NCBI GenBank assembly: GCA_000696115.1 | Contig: JJOH01000020.1 | Span: 1 to 64,000, forward strand | DNA from: Streptomyces olindensis | GTDB lineage: Bacteria > Actinomycetota > Actinomycetes > Streptomycetales > Streptomycetaceae | Reading direction: 5' to 3' | Length of the DNA: 64,000 bases | Shown: in pieces, positions 1-8,556 of the stretch | Position numbering within the stretch: the first letter of the stretch is position 1 | How the letters are laid out: each line of letters starts with the position of its first letter | The notes under the pieces: model-generated | Told to the model about the DNA's origin: nothing | The model's database searches: none | What the model saw: the letters and a program-made list of their open reading frames with translations, nothing else | Made by a program: the position numbers and the translations under genes

Positions 1-1195
1 GGGCGGAGGTGACGGCGGGCGCCGCGGCGGGGGCCGGCGGCAGCGTGGGCCCCGGGGCCGATTCGTCGGCGGCGGGGGCGTGTTCGGGGGTCGGCCCGGG
101 ACTGCCGAGGGGCACCGGCGGCGCACCGGCGCCGGAACCCGGCCGACTCGCACCGCCGGAGCCCGGCCCGGTCACGGGCCCGGCGCCCGGCCCGTCGGCC
201 GACGCGACCCCGGCGTGCCCGGCGGCACCGGCCGCCTGCCCCGCGGCACCGGCCCCCTCCCCCACGGCCTCCCTCTCCGGGTTCTCCGCGTCCAGCAACC
301 GCACCGCGTGGCGCCCCAGTTGGGCCACGAGGGCGCTCGGCAGCCAGGGGTCGAGGGCGCGGCCGTCGGAGACGGTGTCGTCCGCGCCCGTGCGCTGCAG
401 GACGCGGTCGAGGGTCGGGCGGGCGGCGGGGTCCTTGCGCAGGCAGTCGCGGACCAGATCGGCGATGCCCTCCGGGACGCCCTCCAGGTCCGGTTCCTCC
501 TGGGCGATGCGGAACATCAGGGCGTGCACGCCGCTGTTGGCGGTGCCGAACGGCAGGTTGCCGGTGGCGGCGTAGGCGAGGACCGAGCCGAGGCAGAAGA
601 CGTCGCACGCCGGGGTGATGCGGTCGCCCCGCACCTGCTCGGGCGCCATGAACCCGGGCGATCCGACGAGCGCGCCGGTGCGCGTGAGCCCGCCGTCGGT
701 CACGGTCTCCAGGGCGCGGGCGATGCCGAAGTCGATGACGCGCGGTCCGTCGATGGTGACGAGCACGTTGGACGGCTTGAGGTCGCGGTGGACAATGCCG
801 ACGGCGTGGATGTCCTTGAGCGCGTGCGCGAGCCCGGCCGCGAGGATGCGGACGGACCGCTCGGGCAGGGCACCGTGGTCGTGCCCGACGACCTGCTGGA
901 GGCTCGGCCCGGCGACGTATCCCGTGGCGACCCACGGCACCGCGGCCTCCGTGTCGGCGTCCAGCACCGGCGCCGTCCAGTACCCGCCGACCCGCCGCGC
1001 GGCCCCCACCTCCTGCCGGAACCGCTCGCGGAACTCCTCCTGCGCGGCCAGTTCCTCACGCACGAGTTTCACGGCGACGGTACGGCCCCGCTCCGAGCGG
1101 GCCAGGTACACGTGCCCCATGCCCCCCGCGCCGAGCCGCGCCAGCAGCCGGTACGCACCGATCCGCTGCGGATCCCCGGGCCCCAACGTCTCCAT
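1..1195 (-). CDS. Serine/threonine protein kinase, partial (C-terminus beyond the window)
   Basis: Hanks-type Ser/Thr kinase reading leftwards off the window edge, so only about the first 398 residues are visible. The ATG at 1195 opens METLGPGDPQRIGAYRLL, followed by the glycine loop GAGGMGHVY (about residue 24), the VAVKLV lysine, the catalytic loop HRDLKPSN (about 135), DFG (about 155) and an APE-like MAPEQ. After the kinase domain (to about residue 275) comes a long Pro/Ala/Gly-rich linker, as in Streptomyces kinases that carry an extracytoplasmic or sensory C-terminal part. Whether a transmembrane segment or sensor follows cannot be seen. All catalytic residues are present, so it should be active. 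The substrate is unknown. Confidence 0.93.
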   Translation of the reverse strand, partial: METLGPGDPQRIGAYRLLARLGAGGMGHVYLARSERGRTVAVKLVREELAAQEEFRERFRQEVGAARRVGGYWTAPVLDADTEAAVPWVATGYVAGPSLQQVVGHDHGALPERSVRILAAGLAHALKDIHAVGIVHRDLKPSNVLVTIDGPRVIDFGIARALETVTDGGLTRTGALVGSPGFMAPEQVRGDRITPACDVFCLGSVLAYAATGNLPFGTANSGVHALMFRIAQEEPDLEGVPEGIADLVRDCLRKDPAARPTLDRVLQRTGADDTVSDGRALDPWLPSALVAQLGRHAVRLLDAENPEREAVGEGAGAAGQAAGAAGHAGVASADGPGAGPVTGPGSGGASRPGSGAGAPPVPLGSPGPTPEHAPAADESAPGPTLPPAPAAAPAVTSA

Positions 1196-1274
1196 CGCTC
1201 CGCCGCCTTCCCCCCACACGCGAGCAACAGACCGAGAATAGTGCGGGGCCGGGGCCGGGCGACCTGGGAGACGT

Positions 1275-1733
1275 CTACGGTTCCGTAACAGGCGGACCCG
1301 TCGCGTCGAGCACCTTCGACAGCCGTTCCAGCACCCGGACCGCCTCCGCCAGTTCCGCCTCCCCGAAGGCCTCCGCCAGCCGGTCGGCGAACGCCGCGTG
1401 CCCCGGGTCGATCCGGGCGATCGCCGCACGGCCCTCCTCGGTCGGCGCGAGGAGCTTGGCCCGGCGGTGCGCGGGGTTCGGCCGGTACTCCGCGAGCCCC
1501 CGCTCCACCAGCAGATCGGCGATGCGCTGCACGCTCTGCCGTGTGATCCCCATGGCGCGGGCGATGCCCGAGACCGGCAGCGGCTCACCGAGGACCGCGC
1601 CGAGCACCTGCCACCAGGCGGCGGTCAGCCCGGCCGGCCGGGCCAGCTCCTCCGCGACGGCGAGGAACTGGCCGTTGAGCCGGAACACCCCGAGGGCACT
1701 GCGGCTGAGCAGGTCCTGACGCTCCCGGCTCAT
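1275..1733 (-). CDS. MarR-family transcriptional regulator
   Basis: 152-residue winged-helix regulator of normal MarR length. The HTH core lies about residues 55-85 (ISGIARAMGITRQSVQRIAD) and the wing includes the AHRRAKLLAPTEEG stretch typical of the family. Its ATG overlaps the stop of the upstream DJ-1/PfpI gene by four bases (ATGA at 1730-1733), so the two are translationally coupled in one operon. It probably autoregulates through the palindromes around the operon promoter at 2389-2424. The ligand is unknown. The pairing with a DJ-1-type protein suggests electrophile or oxidative stress, which is inference only. Confidence 0.9.
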   Translation of the reverse strand: MSRERQDLLSRSALGVFRLNGQFLAVAEELARPAGLTAAWWQVLGAVLGEPLPVSGIARAMGITRQSVQRIADLLVERGLAEYRPNPAHRRAKLLAPTEEGRAAIARIDPGHAAFADRLAEAFGEAELAEAVRVLERLSKVLDATGPPVTEP

Positions 1734-2362
1734 GCCGCCCCGGCCCTCTCCAGCACGACGTACGCCGACGCGTCAGAGTCGTGGAAGAGCCGGTACCAGG
1801 CGTCCAGCACCTCGCCCTCGTACACCCCGAGCAGCCGGAGGATCTCCCGGGCGAAGGCGACCGGCTCGGTCGGGCCCGCCGTGACCAGGCCGCCGTCGGT
1901 GACAGCGTCGGCCTCGACGTAGCGCTCGCCGCCCGCGTAGCCGGTCGCGGCGAGGTAGAAGGAGACCGCGCTGGTGTGGGCCCGGTCGTCGAGCAGGCCC
2001 TCCCGGGCCAGTCCGGCGGTGGCGCCGCAGATCGCGGCGACCGGCACGCCCGCCGCCAGGAACGCGCGGGCCGTGCGGGCGAAGGGGGCCAGATCGTCGC
2101 CCGTGTCCCAGAGGTCGGCGCCCGGGAGGATCAGCAGGGAGCTGTCCTCGGGCCGTACGTCGTCCAGGGCCAGGTCGGGCTGGATGCGCAGGCCGCCGAT
2201 GCTGGTGACCGGGGCCGTGGACGGGCCGACCGTGCGGATCTCGTGGCCGGCGCGGGCGAGGTGGGCCGTGGCGTGGCCGGTCTCCCAGTCGGCGAGGGTG
2301 TCGTAGACGGCGAGATGGACGGGCTTGCGGTCACGGCCGGTGGTGGCTGGCGTGGCGTTCAT
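1730..2362 (-). CDS. DJ-1/PfpI family protein
   Basis: 210-residue DJ-1/PfpI (glutamine amidotransferase-like) protein. The ATG at 2362 is chosen because GAGGAGG lies just upstream and the open frame further upstream is unrelated. The nucleophile elbow AAICGATAGLA (about residue 110) carries the conserved cysteine, and LLILPGADLWD lies before it. Family members act as glyoxalases, chaperones or isonitrile hydratases; the exact activity cannot be read from sequence. It is the first gene of a two-gene operon with a MarR regulator, overlapping it by four bases. The promoter lies about 30-60 bases upstream. Confidence 0.88.
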   Translation of the reverse strand: MNATPATTGRDRKPVHLAVYDTLADWETGHATAHLARAGHEIRTVGPSTAPVTSIGGLRIQPDLALDDVRPEDSSLLILPGADLWDTGDDLAPFARTARAFLAAGVPVAAICGATAGLAREGLLDDRAHTSAVSFYLAATGYAGGERYVEADAVTDGGLVTAGPTEPVAFAREILRLLGVYEGEVLDAWYRLFHDSDASAYVVLERAGAA

Positions 2363-2388
2363 GGCTCCTCCTCGGACCCTGTGCCTTA

Positions 2389-2424
2389 TGACAGCATCCT
2401 TACATTTCGACAGTAGGCTGTCAA
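2389..2424 (-). promoter_or_regulatory. Promoter and overlapping inverted repeats of the DJ-1/marR operon
   Basis: On the minus strand a consensus TTGACA (complement of 2419-2424) is followed after about 16-17 bases by TAAGGAT, a good actinobacterial -35/-10 pair. The perfect inverted repeat GACAG-TAGG-CTGTC (2409-2422) overlaps the -35, and a further TGACAG arm lies at 2389-2394, giving TGACAG-N23-CTGTCA across the promoter. This arrangement fits repression by the MarR protein of the same operon (inference). Confidence 0.6.
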
Positions 2425-2523
2425 TCCATTCCGTCCCGCCTGGACAACCTGTCGCGGAATGCCGCCGACGCCAGACAGGCCGCCGATACCACCGCCCTCC
2501 CCACGGCACCTACGCTCGCCCGC

Positions 2524-3879
2524 ATGACCCCTCAGCCGAACCCCGAAGCCGGTGCCGCCGTGAAGGCCGCCGACCGTGCCCACGTGTTCCACTCCTGGTC
2601 CGCGCAGGAACTGATCGACCCGCTCGCCGTCGCCGGTGCCGAGGGGTCGTACTTCTGGGACTACGACGGCAAGCGCTACCTCGACTTCACCAGCGGTCTC
2701 GTCTACACGAACATCGGCTACCAGCACCCCGCGGTCGTCGCCGCGATCCAGGAGCAGGCGGCGCGGATGACGACCTTCGCGCCCGCCTTCGCGATCGAGG
2801 CCCGGTCGGAGGCGGCCCGGTTGATCGCCGAGCGGACCCCGGGCGACCTGGACAAGATCTTCTTCACCAACGGCGGCGCCGACGCCGTCGAGCACGCCAT
2901 CCGGATGGCCCGGCTGCACACGGGCCGCCCGAAGGTGCTCTCGGCGTACCGCTCGTACCACGGCGGCACGCAGCAGGCCGTGAACGTCACCGGCGACCCG
3001 CGCCGCTGGGCCTCCGACAGCGGCACGGCCGGGGTGGTGCACTTCTGGGCGCCGTACCTCTACCGCTCCCGCTTCTACGCGGAGACCGAGGAGCAGGAGT
3101 GCGCGCGGGCGCTGGAGCACCTGGAGACGACGATCGCCTTCGAGGGGCCCTCGACGATCGCGGCGATCATCCTGGAGACCATTCCGGGCACGGCCGGGAT
3201 CATGGTCCCGCCGCCCGGCTACCTCGCCGGGGTGCGCGAGATCTGCGACAGGCACGGGATCGTCTTCGTCCTGGACGAGGTCATGGCCGGCTTCGGGCGG
3301 ACCGGCGAGTGGTTCGCGGCGGACCTGTTCGGCGTCACGCCCGACCTGCTGACCTTCGCCAAGGGCGTGAACAGCGGGTATGTGCCGCTGGGCGGGGTGG
3401 CGATCTCCGGCGCGATCGCGGAGACCTTCGGCAAGCGGCCGTACCCGGGCGGTCTGACGTACTCCGGGCACCCGCTGGCGTGCGCCGCCGCCGTCGCGAC
3501 GATCAACGTCATGGCCGAGGAGGGGATCGTCGAGCACGCGGCCCGGCTGGGCGAGACCGTCGTCGGGCCGGAGCTGCGGGCGCTGGCCGAGCGGCATCCG
3601 AGCGTGGGCGAGGTGCGCGGCGTCGGCATGTTCTGGGCGCTGGAGCTGGTGCGGAACCGCGAGACGCGGGAGCCGCTGGTGCCGTACAACGCGGCCGGTG
3701 AGGCGAACGCGCCGATGGCCCGCTTCGCCGCCGCCGCGAAGGCCGGCGGGCTGTGGCCGTTCGTGAACATGAACCGGACGCACGTGGTGCCGCCCTGCAA
3801 CGTCGGCGAGGCGGAGCTGAAGGAGGGCCTGGCCGCCCTGGACGCGGCACTCTCCGTGGCGGACGAGCACACCGAGTAA
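2524..3879 (+). CDS. Class III (omega) pyridoxal-phosphate aminotransferase
   Basis: 451-residue fold-type I, class III aminotransferase, full length for the family. Landmarks are the cofactor loop TNGGADAVEHAIRMAR (about 117), SYHGG (about 148), the acidic LDEVMAGFGRTG (about 255) and the Schiff-base lysine in LLTFAKGVNSGY (about 285). Class III enzymes transfer amino groups from omega-amino acids, beta-alanine, GABA or polyamines to pyruvate or 2-oxoglutarate; the donor here is not determinable. A FadR-type GntR regulator follows in the same direction after 118 bases, which suggests substrate-responsive catabolism. Confidence 0.9.
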   Translation: MTPQPNPEAGAAVKAADRAHVFHSWSAQELIDPLAVAGAEGSYFWDYDGKRYLDFTSGLVYTNIGYQHPAVVAAIQEQAARMTTFAPAFAIEARSEAARLIAERTPGDLDKIFFTNGGADAVEHAIRMARLHTGRPKVLSAYRSYHGGTQQAVNVTGDPRRWASDSGTAGVVHFWAPYLYRSRFYAETEEQECARALEHLETTIAFEGPSTIAAIILETIPGTAGIMVPPPGYLAGVREICDRHGIVFVLDEVMAGFGRTGEWFAADLFGVTPDLLTFAKGVNSGYVPLGGVAISGAIAETFGKRPYPGGLTYSGHPLACAAAVATINVMAEEGIVEHAARLGETVVGPELRALAERHPSVGEVRGVGMFWALELVRNRETREPLVPYNAAGEANAPMARFAAAAKAGGLWPFVNMNRTHVVPPCNVGEAELKEGLAALDAALSVADEHTE

Positions 3880-3934
3880 ACACCTGTAAACCCGTCAGTA
3901 ACAGACATCCTCGCGCCTCATTCGAACGCGTAAG

Positions 3935-3968
3935 GTGGCGTGCCCGTAGACATGTACGCGCACGCCAC
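3935..3968. promoter_or_regulatory. Inverted repeat ahead of the GntR gene
   Basis: GTGGCGTG (3935-3942) and CACGCCAC (3961-3968) form a perfect 8-bp inverted repeat with an 18-base spacer containing GTAGACATGTAC. It lies between the aminotransferase stop and the GntR start and could be an autoregulatory operator or a weak terminator. Function is inferred. Confidence 0.35.
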
Positions 3969-3997
3969 CCGAACGCGACGAGGGAGACGCCCTGACC

Positions 3998-4699
3998 ATG
4001 CCCGGCAGCACCGGCAACGGCGCCGTCACGCGCAGCACCCTGCGCCAGCAGATCGCCGAAGCGCTTCGCGACGAGGTGCTGGCCGGGCGTCTGCAGCCGG
4101 GGCAGGAGTTCACGGTCAAGGAGATCGCCGAGCAGTACGGGGTGTCCGCGACGCCGGTCCGGGAGGCGCTCGTCGACCTGTCCGCGCAGGGCCTGCTCGA
4201 CGCCGACCAGCACCGCGGCTTCCGGGTCCACGAGTACTCGGTCGAGGACTTCCGCGGCATGATCGAGGCGCGCGGGCTGGTCATCGAGGGGATGTTCCTG
4301 GCGCTGACCGCGGGACACCCGGGCGCCGTGCGGCCCGACGATCCCCGGGCCGCCGCCGTCGTCGCCGGGGTCCGCAGGCGCGGCGAGGAGGCGCAGCGCG
4401 CCGCCACCGCCGGTGACCTCACCGTCCTCATCGGCTACGACCTGCGCTTCTGGCGCGAGCTCGGCGCCTGCTTCGGCAATCCCTACCTCGCCGACTTCCT
4501 GCACCGGCTGCGCGTCCAGACCTGGGTGTGCGCGGTGCAGCACCTGCGCCGGCTCACCGACCTGCGCGGCGAGCTGTGGGCCGGCCACACGGAACTGGTC
4601 GACGCCCTGATCGCCCGCGACAACGACACGGCCCGGTCGATCATCGCCGGCTACAACGCCCACTCGCTGGCCCTGATCGAGCGCCTCGCCTCCGGATGA
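3998..4699 (+). CDS. GntR-family regulator, FadR/FCD subfamily
   Basis: 233-residue FadR-type repressor. The N-terminal winged helix (about residues 8-75) contains LQPGQEFTVKEIAEQYGVS and TPVREAL, which are diagnostic of GntR. The C-terminal all-helical FCD ligand domain has the expected D...R/H metal-site spacing and the closing H-x3-L (GHTELVDALIARD). FCD proteins bind carboxylate metabolites. The gene follows the class III aminotransferase, its most likely target. The start is supported by a GGGAG ribosome site about 11 bases upstream. Confidence 0.9.
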   Translation: MPGSTGNGAVTRSTLRQQIAEALRDEVLAGRLQPGQEFTVKEIAEQYGVSATPVREALVDLSAQGLLDADQHRGFRVHEYSVEDFRGMIEARGLVIEGMFLALTAGHPGAVRPDDPRAAAVVAGVRRRGEEAQRAATAGDLTVLIGYDLRFWRELGACFGNPYLADFLHRLRVQTWVCAVQHLRRLTDLRGELWAGHTELVDALIARDNDTARSIIAGYNAHSLALIERLASG

Positions 4700-4821
4700 C
4701 CTGCGTCGCCCGGGCCCGTCTGGGTATGGGACATGCACGGCGGGAGCCGTGAGCGTGCCGCACCGATACCCTTCCCTGACCACCGTGCTACCCGACCACC
4801 GCGCTGAGCGAGGAGCCTTCT

Positions 4822-5472
4822 TTGGCCTGTGACCTGTGGCTGGTACCGCTCGTCGACGTGTTGTGCCACACGCCGGACAACCCGTTCGCCGAGGAACTCG
4901 CGCAATACAACAAGGTGCTCGCCGAGGCCGGGCTCCCACCGGTGCCGGTGTACCAGTACATGCCGGGCCTGTCGGGCGACGTCGCCCCGGTCGCGGGCTT
5001 CGACTACGACGCCCTGCACTTCCTGCGCCGCGCCTACCTGCTCCAGGTGTGCGGCCTGCCGGTGACGCCGGTGGACGAACTGGGCGGGGACTACGAGCAG
5101 TTGCTGGAGATGTTCGAGTCGACGGCCCAGCAGTCGCACCTGGTCTGGCACTACGACCACGCGGGCGCCTACGTCCCGGTCGACTTCCCGAGCCCGCTCG
5201 CCGACGACGAACTCCTCGCGGGCGGCGGTCCGCTGGGCTCCTCGCACGCCCTGCTGCGGGAGCTGGAGCTGGTCGCCCCGGCCATCGGCATCGACCCGGC
5301 CAACCCGCCGGCGGCCCCCCAGCCGCCGCTCGTGCCCACGGAACTGGAGGAACCCGCCGTCCCCGCTCCGTACGACCCCAGTCCGTTCGCCCGCGAACGC
5401 CACGTCTGGCTCGGCCTGCACGCGGCCGTGACCCGGAGCCTGGCCCAGGGGTCGATGATCGTCTTCAGCTGA
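4822..5472 (+). CDS. Conserved hypothetical protein (TTG start)
   Basis: 216-residue soluble protein I do not recognise by domain. The TTG at 4822 is preferred because AGGAG lies six bases upstream and no ATG or GTG precedes MACDLWLVPLVDVL in frame. The sequence is acidic with several Pro-rich turns, and has no signal peptide or membrane segment. It sits between the GntR gene and the convergent small gene at 5482-5772, leaving only nine bases between stop codons. Position just downstream of purA in the opposite orientation matches the core Streptomyces arrangement. Function unknown. Confidence 0.75.
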   Translation: MACDLWLVPLVDVLCHTPDNPFAEELAQYNKVLAEAGLPPVPVYQYMPGLSGDVAPVAGFDYDALHFLRRAYLLQVCGLPVTPVDELGGDYEQLLEMFESTAQQSHLVWHYDHAGAYVPVDFPSPLADDELLAGGGPLGSSHALLRELELVAPAIGIDPANPPAAPQPPLVPTELEEPAVPAPYDPSPFARERHVWLGLHAAVTRSLAQGSMIVFS

Positions 5473-5481
5473 TGCGGGCAC

Positions 5482-5772
5482 TCACCGGATCTGGGACAGC
5501 CCCTTCTGCAGGTCCTCGAAGTTCATCACCGGCGTGTAGTCCACCTTGGCGCCGAAGTACTGGAAGAGCTGCTCGGTGAGCGGCGGCAGCTGGGACGAGT
5601 CCTGCATGTCGAAGACCAGGAACATGGTGCGGACCCCGTTGTCGGGGCCGAAGTAGGAGGCCTCCGGCTTGAACGACTCCATGATCTCCTGCATGACCTG
5701 CGGCATCTTGCCGCTGCGGATTACCTCGTTCGCCTTCTCCGTGTCGACATGGGCCTGAAGCAGTACGCGCAT
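5482..5772 (-). CDS. Small conserved hypothetical protein (96 aa)
   Basis: 96-residue protein beginning MRVLLQAHVDTEKANEVI, with start at 5772 backed by a GGAGAAGG ribosome site. Size and alternating pattern suggest a small single-domain alpha/beta (dimeric ferredoxin-like) protein, but no catalytic motif is evident. It converges on the gene at 4822-5472 and is separated from purA by the strong hairpin at 5838-5872, so it is probably transcribed on its own. Function unknown. Confidence 0.75.
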   Translation of the reverse strand: MRVLLQAHVDTEKANEVIRSGKMPQVMQEIMESFKPEASYFGPDNGVRTMFLVFDMQDSSQLPPLTEQLFQYFGAKVDYTPVMNFEDLQKGLSQIR

Positions 5773-5837
5773 GACACACCTTCTCCTGATCGCCGATGAG
5801 CCGTACGACCTCACGCTATGGGCGGTATGCGCACTTC

Positions 5838-5872
5838 GCCCGTTCACTGCTCCATCGGAGCAGTGAACGGGC
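5838..5872 (-). terminator. Terminator hairpin downstream of purA
   Basis: A perfect 16-bp stem (5838-5853 with 5857-5872) and a three-base loop, about 20 bases past the purA stop. There is no U-tract, as is common in Streptomyces. Confidence 0.8.
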
Positions 5873-5891
5873 CCGTGACCTACCCGGTGTC

Positions 5892-7175
5892 CTACAGGAA
5901 CGAGTTGATCTCGATCGTCTCGTCCCGGCCCGGGCCGACGCCGATCGCGGAGATCGGGGCGCCGGACATCTCCTCCAGCGCCTTGACGTACGCCTGGGCG
6001 TTCTTCGGCAGGTCGGCGAAGGTCTTCGCCTTGGAGATGTCCTCGCTCCAGCCCGGCAGCATCTCGTAGACCGGCTTGGCGTGGTGGAAGTCGGTCTGGG
6101 AGTACGGGAGCTCCTCGACGCGCTTGCCGTCGATCTCGTACGCCACGCAGACCGGGATCTGCTCCCAGCCGGTGAGGACGTCGAGCTTGGTGAGGAAGAA
6201 GTCGGTCAGGCCGTTCACGCGGGTCGCGTAGCGGGCGATGACCGCGTCGAACCAGCCGCAGCGGCGGTCGCGGCCGGTCGTGACACCGCGCTCGCCGCCG
6301 ATGCGGCGCAGCGCCTCGCCGTCCTCGTCGAACAGCTCGGTCGGGAAGGGGCCGGCCCCGACGCGGGTGGTGTACGCCTTCAGGATGCCGATGACCCGGC
6401 TGATCTTCGTCGGGCCCACGCCCGCGCCCGTGCAGGCGCCGCCCGCGGTCGGGTTGGACGAGGTGACGAAGGGGTACGTGCCGTGGTCGATGTCGAGCAG
6501 GGTGCCCTGGCCGCCCTCGAACAGGACGACCTTGTCCTCCTCCAGCGCCTGGTTGAGGACCAGGACGGTGTCGGCGACGTACGGCGCGAGCTTGTCGGCG
6601 TAGCCCAGCAGCTCCTCGACCACCTGGTCCACGGCGATGGCGCGCCGGTTGTAGAGCTTGGTGAGGATCTGGTTCTTGACGTCGAGGGCCGCCTCGACCT
6701 TCTGCGTGAGGATCGACTCGTCGTAGAGGTCCTGCACGCGGATGCCGACGCGGTTGATCTTGTCGGCGTAGGTCGGGCCGATGCCGCGCCCGGTCGTGCC
6801 GATCTTCCGCTTGCCGAGGAAGCGCTCGGTCACCTTGTCCACCGTCACGTTGTACGGCGTGATGATGTGCGCGTTTCCGCTGATGAGGAGCTTGGACGTG
6901 TCGACACCACGCTCGTTCAGACCGCTCAGCTCGGAGAGCAGGACCGACGGGTCGACGACGACGCCGTTACCGATGACCGGCGTGCAGCCGGGGGACAGGA
7001 TTCCGGAAGGGAGGAGGTGGAGGGCGTACTTCTGGTCGCCCACGACCACCGTGTGGCCGGCGTTGTTGCCGCCCTGGTAGCGCACTACATAGTCCACCGA
7101 ACCACCGAGCAGGTCGGTGGCCTTTCCCTTGCCTTCGTCACCCCACTGAGCACCGAGCAGCACAAGTGCGGGCAC
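5892..7175 (-). CDS. purA: Adenylosuccinate synthetase
   Basis: 427 residues, the standard length. Joins IMP and aspartate using GTP to make adenylosuccinate, the first committed step to AMP. Visible motifs are GAQWGDEGKGK at the N-terminus (P-loop and catalytic Asp), the NNAGHTVV IMP loop (about 38-45), GTTGRGIGPTYADK (about 128) and TTGRDRRCGWFD (about 300). The GTG start at 7175 follows GGAAGGGG at normal spacing; the much longer upstream open frame is a GC artefact. Transcribed alone, divergent from the gene at 7362, with a strong terminator behind it. Confidence 0.98.
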   Translation of the reverse strand: MPALVLLGAQWGDEGKGKATDLLGGSVDYVVRYQGGNNAGHTVVVGDQKYALHLLPSGILSPGCTPVIGNGVVVDPSVLLSELSGLNERGVDTSKLLISGNAHIITPYNVTVDKVTERFLGKRKIGTTGRGIGPTYADKINRVGIRVQDLYDESILTQKVEAALDVKNQILTKLYNRRAIAVDQVVEELLGYADKLAPYVADTVLVLNQALEEDKVVLFEGGQGTLLDIDHGTYPFVTSSNPTAGGACTGAGVGPTKISRVIGILKAYTTRVGAGPFPTELFDEDGEALRRIGGERGVTTGRDRRCGWFDAVIARYATRVNGLTDFFLTKLDVLTGWEQIPVCVAYEIDGKRVEELPYSQTDFHHAKPVYEMLPGWSEDISKAKTFADLPKNAQAYVKALEEMSGAPISAIGVGPGRDETIEINSFL

Positions 7176-7300
7176 GCGCGTACACCCCTTCCGGGCGGGG
7201 CATGTCCATGGTCGAGGGCGAACGCGGAGCGTCTGCAGCCGCGTGCACCGCGACCGCCGTTGGCCGCCAACCGTCGGACCGGATGCCCCGGAATAGACGA

Positions 7301-7328
7301 AGCCCCTGGCGCAATAGCGCAAGGGGCT
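7301..7328. promoter_or_regulatory. Hairpin between divergent purA and lipid-kinase-like gene
   Basis: AGCCCCT (7301-7307) pairs with AGGGGCT (7322-7328) and an inner GCGC/GCGC pair closes an AATA loop. It lies in the divergent intergenic region, 126 bases upstream of purA and 34 bases before the ATG at 7362. It could be a leader structure or an insulating terminator. The role is not evident. Confidence 0.45.
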
Positions 7329-7361
7329 CTTGCACAAAGATGCTACCCGAGGAAGCGAGGC

Positions 7362-8228
7362 ATGGCCGAGGTGGCGACTTCCGCGACGTCCGAGCAGCTG
7401 CTGGTGGTCATCGACCCGGTCGCCCGTCGGTCGGACGGCGAGTCCGTACGGATCGCGAAAGACGTGCTCGGAGCGGGTGCCGCGGTGAAGCTCTGCCTGC
7501 CGGAGGGGCCGGAGGAGTTCGCCCGGGCATTGCGCCGACGGGGCTCGCGGCGCCCGGTGGTGGTGGGCGACGACCGGGCGCTGATCCGCGCGGTGTCGCT
7601 GCTGCACCGGCACCGGGAGCTGGCCGGATGCGCGCTGTCGGTGGTGCCGGTCGGGGGCGCGCTGTCCCTGGCCCGGTCGCTGGGCGTGCCGACGGGGACG
7701 GTGCAGGCGGCGCGGGCCGTGCTGGACGGGGTCGAGCGGCGGATGGACCTGCTCGTCGACGACAGCGACGGGGTGGTGCTCGGCGCGCTGCGGATACCGC
7801 CGGTGACGGCCGCCGCGCAGCAGCCGGACTCCGAGACGACGTCCCCGGGCCGTCCCTGGCTGCGGACCTGCCAGTCCCTGGTGCGCACCCTGGTCCCGGC
7901 CGGCCGCCCGTCCCGGCCCGCCTCCGCGCCGGAGCCCGGCCCCTCCCGGCTGCGGGTCGAGGTCGACGGCGAGACCCTCGTCGATCTGAACCAGCCGGTG
8001 GAGGCGGTGTCGGTGTCGCCGGGGGCCGCCGGCGTGGCCTCGGTGGAGGTCCGTCCGGTGTCCGTGGGCGCCGAGGCGTCGCCGCTGCTCGCACAGGGCC
8101 GGACGGTGACGGTGTCGGGCGCGCACTTCCGCTACCGGGCGGACGCGCTGGTGTCGGGGCCGGTGCGCACACGTACCTGGGTGGTGCGCGAGGGAGCCTG
8201 GGGGCTGACCGTGCCGGCGGCGGGGTGA
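7362..8228 (+). CDS. Diacylglycerol kinase-like protein with degenerate catalytic motif
   Basis: 288 residues. The N-terminal part (LLVVIDPVARRSDGESV...VVVGDDRAL) and the beta-rich C-terminal half (LRVEVDGETLVDLNQPVEAVSVSP...) resemble the DAGK/LCB5 lipid-kinase fold. The GGDGT nucleotide loop of active enzymes is not present; the equivalent stretch reads VVVGDDRA. Activity as a lipid kinase is therefore doubtful, and a binding or regulatory role is possible. The ATG at 7362 has GAGGAAG upstream. Divergent from purA. Confidence 0.65.
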   Translation: MAEVATSATSEQLLVVIDPVARRSDGESVRIAKDVLGAGAAVKLCLPEGPEEFARALRRRGSRRPVVVGDDRALIRAVSLLHRHRELAGCALSVVPVGGALSLARSLGVPTGTVQAARAVLDGVERRMDLLVDDSDGVVLGALRIPPVTAAAQQPDSETTSPGRPWLRTCQSLVRTLVPAGRPSRPASAPEPGPSRLRVEVDGETLVDLNQPVEAVSVSPGAAGVASVEVRPVSVGAEASPLLAQGRTVTVSGAHFRYRADALVSGPVRTRTWVVREGAWGLTVPAAG

Positions 8229-8246
8229 GCCGGTCCGCGGCCGGGG

Positions 8247-8556
8247 TCAGCCCGGGCCGAAGGTCTTCTTGCGGTGCTCGCGCCAGCGTTCCATCAGGGC
8301 GGCCACCTGGCCCTCCAGGAACTCGAAGAACGCGAGCGTCTCGGCCATGCGACGGCCGGCCGGGGTGTCGGCGCCGAGGCTGGTGACGCCTTCGCGCAGG
8401 GTCAGGGCGCTCTCCCACCGCTTCAGGACGGCTTCGCGGTTGGTCAGCGCCTCGTACCACTGGTCGCCGTGCACCCGGTAGCGCTCCCGGCGCGAGCCGG
8501 GCTCCCGCTCGCGCGAGACCATGTGCGTCTGGGCCAGGTAGCGCACCGCCCCCAAC
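8247..8556 (-). pseudogene. Remnant of a GbsR/MarR-type regulator (N-terminal half deleted)
   Basis: The last about 100 codons, from GAVRYLAQTHMVSRE to the C-terminal KKTFGPG, match the end of the GbsR-like regulators that sit beside polyketide-exporter-type ABC transporters in Streptomyces. The DNA-binding N-terminus is missing. Upstream of about 8556 the same frame runs antisense through an ABC permease fragment and makes no sense as protein. The truncation point coincides with the permease truncation, indicating a single deletion. Confidence 0.75.

Noticed and set aside
5796..7361. Upstream extension of the lipid-kinase-like gene back through purA to 5796
   Set aside because: The frame is antisense to purA; the ATG at 7362 has a ribosome site and begins the recognisable domain.
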